The notes beneath the pieces are model-generated. The model had not been told where the DNA came from. It did not search any database and saw only the letters and a list, made by a program, of their open reading frames with translations. The position numbers and the translations under genes are program-made. Below are positions 17,286 through 21,902 of a stretch of DNA of 21,902 bases, piece by piece (the first letter of the stretch is position 1; each line of letters starts with the position of its first letter). The stretch comes from a virus, in IMG/VR virus record IMGVR_UViG_3300000553_000168, positions 11,330 through 33,231 of that record. The stretch is one strand, 5' to 3'.

Positions 17286-18218
17286 ATGAATATACCCCAG
17301 CTTTACGATAGTAAGAAAATAACTGAATTAGCAACATTATCCTCTGCAAGTTTGTCTTGTCAAGATATTGTTCCCATAGTTGACGTATCTGCCAAAGAAA
17401 CAAAATCCATATCTATAACTGAACTGAACAAGGGGCTATACCCATTACATACTTGTTGTTCGGACTATTCCACATTAGCACAATCATCGGTTACTGCGAG
17501 TTATGCAAATAGTGCTGGCAATGCTGTTACTTCTGATTATTCAACAAACGCTGGTTATTCAATTAATTCCGGGTTTGCAGACTGTTCGGGATTTTCCGAT
17601 TGTTCCAATCATGCTACTTGTGCTGATACTGCAAGTTATGCTTTAACTGCCGGTGGTATTACAGGAATTGGTACAGTTGGGACGATTACTAATATCAATG
17701 CCGGTTATGGTATCAGCGTCACTAATCCTTCTGGTCCATCCACCACCGTTATCAACTCCGGTGTAACAAAGATAATTGCAGGGACGGGTATTTCTGTTAA
17801 TAGTAACACCGGGGATGTTACCATAAGTTCTGGCGTCATTGGTAGCAATATTGGGGCTAAGGCATTTATTCTTTTTGATTATCACGGAGATACACAACCA
17901 ATCACATCATCCGTTTTTAATATCAACACATTTAATTCATACGGAACCGGAACATCAAGGGGCTGCGGAGATCCAATTAGATATATAGTAAATTTTACAA
18001 CTCCCATGAATTCTTCAAATTATATTATCAATGGCCAGGGATTTGCAGAAGATTTTCGTGAATACGCTATTCAACTTCTCCCACTAATGCAAACAGGCGG
18101 TTCGTTTAATCTTCCGGTATGTAAGACTCAAAATACGGTATGGTTAACTGGTGTGGGAAATAATGGTGGCATTCATCACGTATATCAAGGATCATTCATG
18201 GTCTTTGAATACCCGTAA
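17286..18218 (+). CDS. tail-fibre-like structural protein with TASYA-type repeats (310 aa)
   Basis: The N-terminal domain MNIPQLYDSKKITELATLSS resembles virion-attachment ends. Residues about 65-120 carry degenerate repeats of the type ASYANSAGNA, SDYSTNAGYS, FADCSGFSDCSNHA and TASYALTAG, which fold as trimeric rods in phage fibres. Then comes GTGISVNSNTGDVTISSG, the VxxGTGIxV...GxVTI pattern of fibre shafts, and a globular C-terminus (from FILFDYHGDTQ) that may bind a receptor or end the trimer. The repeat region is unusually cysteine-rich (CSGFSDCSNHATCAD). Structural or adhesin role is inferred from composition. Confidence 0.75.
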   Translation: MNIPQLYDSKKITELATLSSASLSCQDIVPIVDVSAKETKSISITELNKGLYPLHTCCSDYSTLAQSSVTASYANSAGNAVTSDYSTNAGYSINSGFADCSGFSDCSNHATCADTASYALTAGGITGIGTVGTITNINAGYGISVTNPSGPSTTVINSGVTKIIAGTGISVNSNTGDVTISSGVIGSNIGAKAFILFDYHGDTQPITSSVFNINTFNSYGTGTSRGCGDPIRYIVNFTTPMNSSNYIINGQGFAEDFREYAIQLLPLMQTGGSFNLPVCKTQNTVWLTGVGNNGGIHHVYQGSFMVFEYP

Positions 18219-18228
18219 ATATAAATAG

Positions 18229-18257
18229 TTGACATAATTTCCGTATATTGCTATAGT
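18229..18257 (+). promoter_or_regulatory. sigma70-like promoter for the 18266 gene
   Basis: TTGACA (18229-18234), 17-bp spacer, TATAGT (18252-18257), 8 bp to ATG 18266. A TATAAATA sequence (18221-18227 region) lies just upstream and may be a T4-type late box. Confidence 0.65.
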
Positions 18258-18265
18258 AATAGCAT

Positions 18266-18922
18266 ATGAATTATACAGAAAAAGAACTTGGTGAAAATTA
18301 TAATAAGTTTATTGATTTGATTAAATCGCAATTTACGGGTGACCGACTTAATAAATTGCTTAACCTCTATGGAGACAGTGAGTATGGTTATCAGGTCTCT
18401 ATATCTCCCGCATCACCAAAGGATTACACAAATAACGCATATATTGGTGGCTATATTGACCATGTTATGACACTTCACAAAGCGAGTCTCGGTGTTAAAA
18501 AATTGTGGGAAATTATGGGGGGAATCATTGATTTTACAAGTGAAGAATTAGCATTTTCGGTGATTAATAATGGGCTGGGAATACTTGGTGACAAGGATGT
18601 TGGGGAATATTATCTTCCAAATGATAGCGAATGGCATGTGAAAAATACTGGGACTTTATATAAAACCAATGCTGATTTACAACATATGCTTATCAGTGAT
18701 CGGTCATTATTCACATTGCAAAAATATGGTATTGTATGCACTTGGAAAGAATATCTGGCAATCAAGTTAAGTAATGGTTTGTATAATGAAGGAAACAAAT
18801 CTTATTTGTATACGTTTACTAAAGATATGGATTTGAAAACGAATTTGCCCAAAGTTGTCCACGAAGCATACATGATGGCATACCAGTCAGAAATTGATAT
18901 TGAGAAGCAAAAAACCCTATAA
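18266..18922 (+). CDS. HD-phosphohydrolase-family relative, active site probably lost (218 aa)
   Basis: The segment AYIGGYIDHVMTLHKASLGV, the later YYLPNDSEWHVKNTG, SDRSLFTLQKYGI and LPKVVHEAYMMAYQ match, from memory, an HD-domain family common in marine T4-like phages. In that family I expect an HDLG(K/I)-type metal motif and HQADMMA; here the corresponding stretches read NNGLGILGD and HEAYMMA, so the paired His-Asp and a later Asp are missing. It may be a non-catalytic binding protein. It has its own promoter and terminator, so it is a single-gene unit. The family call is fairly sure, the loss less so without an alignment. Confidence 0.6.
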   Translation: MNYTEKELGENYNKFIDLIKSQFTGDRLNKLLNLYGDSEYGYQVSISPASPKDYTNNAYIGGYIDHVMTLHKASLGVKKLWEIMGGIIDFTSEELAFSVINNGLGILGDKDVGEYYLPNDSEWHVKNTGTLYKTNADLQHMLISDRSLFTLQKYGIVCTWKEYLAIKLSNGLYNEGNKSYLYTFTKDMDLKTNLPKVVHEAYMMAYQSEIDIEKQKTL

Positions 18923-18950
18923 ACGTGACTTAAAATATAATAAATTGAAG

Positions 18951-18982
18951 GAAACTGCTAAAAAATAGCAGTTTCTTTTTTT
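18951..18982 (+). terminator. Rho-independent terminator
   Basis: GAAACTGCTA and TAGCAGTTTC form a perfect 10-bp stem with loop AAAAA, followed by seven T. It ends the 18266-18922 unit. Confidence 0.9.
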
Positions 18983-19007
18983 ATATTCATATATATTGGT
19001 CTACATA

Positions 19008-19934
19008 ATGAAGAAAAATACTCTGTTCCCTCTAATACTTATATCCTCCGCTTTAGCATTATCCGCATGTGCCGGATATTATTCCGTATATGGAATTGCA
19101 AATTTGTTTTCGGGGGCAGTGATTCAAATATCGATGATGATGGGACTATTGGAAATATCCAAGTTGGTATGTTCCAGTTACCTATTTAGATATTGGAATA
19201 CATGTAAAGTATTCTTAAAAACATATATGGCTATTGCTGTGATCGTATTGATGCTTATTACAAGTTCAGGAATATTCGGGTATTTGTCAGCAGCATACCA
19301 AAAATCAGAAATCCAAAACAAAATATTGACACAAAAGATAGAATTGATAGACGGTCAAAAATCTACATATAATAATCAGATTGAACAATATAAAAAACGT
19401 ATAGATTTCAATACACAACTTCGAGAGTCACAGGAAAAAAGACTTAACGAGGCATTGAAGAACGATACTATTACAAAAAATGTTGTTCAACTACAGGAAG
19501 TGCAGAGTCAATCGTCAGAATTAATCGCAAAGACAGATAAGGATATTGCTGACTTGACCAAGAATATACAGACAACTCTTGACAGTGTGAAATCATTAGA
19601 TAAGGATATGTTTGATTTAAAGATAGAGTCTTATAAACAGAAAGACATCCTTACCTTCCAATTCGTGGCTGAGATATTTGGAACTACTATTAATAAGGTA
19701 GTAAAATGGTTAATTATAATGTTAATCTTTGTGTTTGATCCGCTTGCTATCTGTATGTTGTTAGCATATAATTCCATAATTTATACCGACGAGAAACCAT
19801 CAACAATTCCCAGTGTCGAGGCTAAACCGACAGAAACCATTCCTTCATTGAAGGAAGAACTTCCAAAAACAATCGAAGATTCTAAGTTTAAGAAAATACT
19901 AAAGAAGCCATTTGGAAGATTTTACGGTAGATAA
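19008..19934 (+). CDS. membrane protein with long coiled coil (308 aa)
   Basis: The start MKKNTLFPLILISSALALSA is hydrophobic and leads into a second hydrophobic stretch (residues about 30-50). A third membrane segment is near 74-94 (MAIAVIVLMLITSSGIFGYL). Residues about 95-205 are a charged coiled coil (KIELIDGQKSTYNNQIEQYK and onward), followed by another membrane span near 225-252 and a basic tail (KKILKKPFGRFYGR). The N-terminal SACAG is not a convincing lipobox. Similar proteins occur in T4-like marine phages. Possible roles are inner-membrane remodelling, holin-like regulation or a tail-associated rod; none is shown. No SD is seen. Confidence 0.65.
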   Translation: MKKNTLFPLILISSALALSACAGYYSVYGIANLFSGAVIQISMMMGLLEISKLVCSSYLFRYWNTCKVFLKTYMAIAVIVLMLITSSGIFGYLSAAYQKSEIQNKILTQKIELIDGQKSTYNNQIEQYKKRIDFNTQLRESQEKRLNEALKNDTITKNVVQLQEVQSQSSELIAKTDKDIADLTKNIQTTLDSVKSLDKDMFDLKIESYKQKDILTFQFVAEIFGTTINKVVKWLIIMLIFVFDPLAICMLLAYNSIIYTDEKPSTIPSVEAKPTETIPSLKEELPKTIEDSKFKKILKKPFGRFYGR

Positions 19935-19997
19935 ATTAAAATAATGTTATTGTAAAATTCGAGACTATATAAGAGAAATGATATGGAGAATACTATT

Positions 19998-20135
19998 ATG
20001 AGTGAAATGGATGTTAAAGATGCTATATGTCAATTGAAATTCGCAGTGAGACATGAGGAATGGTCATCTGTTAAGGATGTTATAGAATATTTACAAGATT
20101 TCTTAGAACCAGAAGATTTAGAAGAAGAGGAGTAA
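19998..20135 (+). CDS. small acidic hypothetical protein (45 aa)
   Basis: ATG 19998 with GGAG nine bases upstream; an in-frame ATG at 19983 is the alternative. Begins MSEMDVKDAICQLKFAVRHE and ends in an acidic tail (EPEDLEEEE). Mainly helical. The GAGGAG at its 3' end serves as SD for the next gene. Function unknown. Confidence 0.55.
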   Translation: MSEMDVKDAICQLKFAVRHEEWSSVKDVIEYLQDFLEPEDLEEEE

Positions 20136-20138
20136 TAT

Positions 20139-20459
20139 ATGATAATTGTTATACTCAGTGTAATCACTACAATATTCGCCGCAACTATTTTATTTCTTGG
20201 TGTTGCATTAAATGCACAAGTAACTAAAGTAGAGAATCTTGAGAAAGAACTTGACAAGTATGATGAATATGTGTTAGAGTATCATAACATGTTGAAAGAG
20301 ACTTATATCCGACTAAAAGAAGTAGATGATAGGAACTTATTTGAAAAAGATGATGATGTTGGTGGAACGTTTAGAGACATAGTTAATATCATTGAGGAGA
20401 TAAGTAGACGGAGTGACATTGTAACAGATGCTTCCAAAGTTGAAAAGACCGATATTTGA
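20139..20459 (+). CDS. single-pass membrane protein with coiled coil (106 aa)
   Basis: Residues 1-27 (MIIVILSVITTIFAATILFL and on) form one membrane anchor. A coiled coil follows (VENLEKELDKYDEYVLEYHN) and then an acidic helix-rich end. The short N-terminal anchor without a lysine start is compatible with a spanin- or Rz-like inner-membrane protein, but no partner is seen, so this is speculation. A strong SD lies seven bases before the ATG. Confidence 0.6.
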   Translation: MIIVILSVITTIFAATILFLGVALNAQVTKVENLEKELDKYDEYVLEYHNMLKETYIRLKEVDDRNLFEKDDDVGGTFRDIVNIIEEISRRSDIVTDASKVEKTDI

Positions 20460-20463
20460 TAAT

Positions 20464-21294
20464 ATGAAAAAAACCAAAGCTTCCCAAAGAATAAACAGAA
20501 AGGTAAAGAAGATATTAAATAAGAAATCAGTTAAAAAGATTAAAGTGGCAAAAGTAGTGCCGGTTCTAAAAGTAGAAGAACCTAAAAAGACAAGAAAACC
20601 CTCCATTGAAAAGATGTATTTTACCAAGGATACTGAGGATGCAATTATAGCATACAATAAGGAACCTGACCAGACAAAGAGAGAAGAACTTTATAATAGT
20701 AAAATTAAACATTCATTTGAGAAATTGGTAGAGAACATTTACAATACATTTAAATTTACATATTTTGAGGTTGGTCCGTTGGATGTCCAGAAAGAAACAC
20801 TTTCTCATTTAGTAGCTAATATGGACAAGTATGTGGAGGGGAAGGGCAAAGCATTTTCATATTTTAGTATAATTGCCAAGAATTATTTGATATTTCATAA
20901 CAATACCAATTACAAACGATTCAATAGACATGTGGATATTACGGAAAATCACGAAGATCACGGGATTCAGTTACAAACAAACGACAAACACCGAGAACAT
21001 CTCCAAAACCGGGAATTTTTGGATTTGGTTATAGGATTCTGGGACACAAATCTGGGAAAAGTGTTCAAGAAAACAAGGGACTTGAAGATTGCAAATGCTG
21101 TGATAGAAATTTTCAGGTATGTCGATAACATTTCATCATTCAACAAGAAAACTTTATATCTGTACATTAGGGAAATATCGGACTGTAAGACTTCACAGAT
21201 AACTAAAGTTATTAATAAGATGAAACCTTATCAAAAACAGATAACCGAGAACTATCTTAATAATGGGCATTTGTTGAAAAATTTTAACAAATAA
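20464..21294 (+). CDS. 55: late sigma factor, T4 gp55-like (276 aa)
   Basis: A basic N-terminal tail (MKKTKASQRINRKVKKILNK) precedes a sigma-region-2-like domain: YFTKDTEDAIIAYNKEPDQT (52-71), KLVENIYNTFKF (87-98), then GKAFSYFSIIAKNYLIFHNN (128-147), the signature of gp55-type factors. The C-terminal 110 residues are longer than in T4 (gp55 has 185 residues) and have a helix-turn-helix-like end. The family joins host RNA polymerase to late promoters. An ATG at 20428 is possible but overlaps the preceding gene further. TATTTATA/T boxes in the window may be its targets. Confidence 0.75.
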   Translation: MKKTKASQRINRKVKKILNKKSVKKIKVAKVVPVLKVEEPKKTRKPSIEKMYFTKDTEDAIIAYNKEPDQTKREELYNSKIKHSFEKLVENIYNTFKFTYFEVGPLDVQKETLSHLVANMDKYVEGKGKAFSYFSIIAKNYLIFHNNTNYKRFNRHVDITENHEDHGIQLQTNDKHREHLQNREFLDLVIGFWDTNLGKVFKKTRDLKIANAVIEIFRYVDNISSFNKKTLYLYIREISDCKTSQITKVINKMKPYQKQITENYLNNGHLLKNFNK

Positions 21295-21313
21295 GACAAA
21301 CTATACACTATAT

Positions 21314-21703
21314 ATGGGTATGGATTTATCAGAATTTGAAATTTATAAGGGGAAGACCTTTGCATCTTTATGTAAAGATATTATAACCAATCAGAACAAA
21401 AAACGAGATCAATTGGATATATTGATTGATGAATTGCGGGGATTTGTCAAGACTGCCAATGATGCTTATACAATCATTCCATGTATTCGAGACTATTTTG
21501 ATATTGGTGTTAAGAATGATGAACAATTGGTAAAGTTGGCAATGGTAATCCAACGAATTATATGTAAAAGCGGATCTGATACTGATGATTCTGGTTCTTT
21601 ATCTCTGACAGATGAAGAACGGAAACAATTGATGGAAGAAGTTGATTCCGTTAAGAAAGCCGTCGAAGATCCCGTAAAATTTACATATAAAAAAGAGGAG
21701 TAA
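21314..21703 (+). CDS. conserved hypothetical phage protein (129 aa)
   Basis: Begins MGMDLSEFEIYKGKTFASLC. An all-helical protein: helices near KDIITNQNKKRDQLDILIDE, DAYTIIPCIRDYF and NDEQLVKLAMVIQRIICKS, ending in an acidic Lys/Glu tail. From memory, proteins of this kind stand beside baseplate genes in marine T4-like phages, but I cannot name it. GAGGAG at its end is the SD of the next gene. Confidence 0.6.
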   Translation: MGMDLSEFEIYKGKTFASLCKDIITNQNKKRDQLDILIDELRGFVKTANDAYTIIPCIRDYFDIGVKNDEQLVKLAMVIQRIICKSGSDTDDSGSLSLTDEERKQLMEEVDSVKKAVEDPVKFTYKKEE

Positions 21704-21706
21704 TTC

Positions 21707-21902
21707 ATGGCTAGGACGATAAATAAGGCGGTATTTGATACCTCTATTTATAACATCGAAAATCCTCTTGTTACAAGAGCAGATTTAAAAAATACCGAGA
21801 AATGGTCTAACATTGAACAATGGGAACCGGGGGTGGTATTAGATATCATCTTGGATGATAGCCACCCGTTATTCAATACTGAGATTTCAAATGTTTCTGT
21901 TC
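21707..21902 (+). CDS. probable structural protein, N-terminal part only
   Basis: ATG 21707, with GAGGAG seven bases upstream, starts MARTINKAVFDTSIYNIENP; the frame runs off the right edge after 65 codons. It follows the late sigma gene block and a helical protein, the position where T4-like phages begin baseplate or head genes. The visible segment (PGVVLDIILDDSHPLFNTEI) is beta-rich and suits a virion protein. Identity cannot be determined from this fragment. Confidence 0.6.
   Translation, partial: MARTINKAVFDTSIYNIENPLVTRADLKNTEKWSNIEQWEPGVVLDIILDDSHPLFNTEISNVSV

Overview
The window looks like part of the genome of a T4-like tailed phage (contractile-tail Caudoviricetes). The DNA is AT-rich and tightly packed with short genes that have no obvious cellular housekeeping role. 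The recognisable genes are typical of T4-related phages: an Rnl1-type RNA ligase, a polynucleotide-kinase-type P-loop kinase, a PhoH-like ATPase, a gp55-like late sigma factor, HNH homing endonucleases, and a fibre-like protein with TASYA-type repeats. TTGACA/TATAAT promoters and Shine-Dalgarno (SD) sites point to a Gram-negative host with an ordinary sigma70. The host itself cannot be named from the sequence.

Layout. Positions 1-9206 form a leftward (minus-strand) cluster of about 25 small, mostly unrecognised genes, read as an early/accessory region. It includes the kinase (3247-3693), the RNA ligase (6029-7117), a predicted lipoprotein (1268-1621) and two tandem paralogue pairs. Nearly every transcription unit starts with the same compact promoter: TTGACA or TTGACT, exactly 16 bp, a TATAAT-like box, then only 4-9 bp (usually 7) to the ATG. 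These mRNAs should therefore be leaderless, and several -35 boxes overlap the stop codon of the preceding gene. Two plus-strand insertions interrupt the cluster: an HNH cassette (5204-6032) and a lone relative of that cassette's first gene (3788-3937).

Positions 9207-9765 are a non-coding divide between leftward and rightward transcription, with unusual G and C runs able to form hairpins. Rightward genes begin at 9766: a 16-codon leader ORF, an unknown 297-aa protein, and a papain-fold cysteine protease. A second, leftward HNH cassette (12385-11509) follows.

The most striking element is at 12688-13123: a phage-encoded tmRNA (ssrA). It has a closing G3.U acceptor pair, an encoded ACCA end, pseudoknot 1, a long-range P2 helix and a predicted tag of 38 residues ending in AIAA. 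With the RNA ligase and the kinase it makes an RNA-repair and ribosome-rescue theme.

Downstream, all on the plus strand, are coaD (phosphopantetheine adenylyltransferase), three consecutive genes sharing a 16-residue N-terminal motif that resembles a T4 capsid-targeting sequence, small zinc-ribbon-like proteins, PhoH, the fibre-like protein, an HD-phosphohydrolase relative that seems to have lost its metal ligands, a coiled-coil membrane protein, the late sigma factor, and the start of what is probably a structural block running off the right edge. Several of these genes, and both HNH cassettes, have a TATTTATA or TATTTATT box just upstream. This may be the late promoter used by the gp55-like factor.
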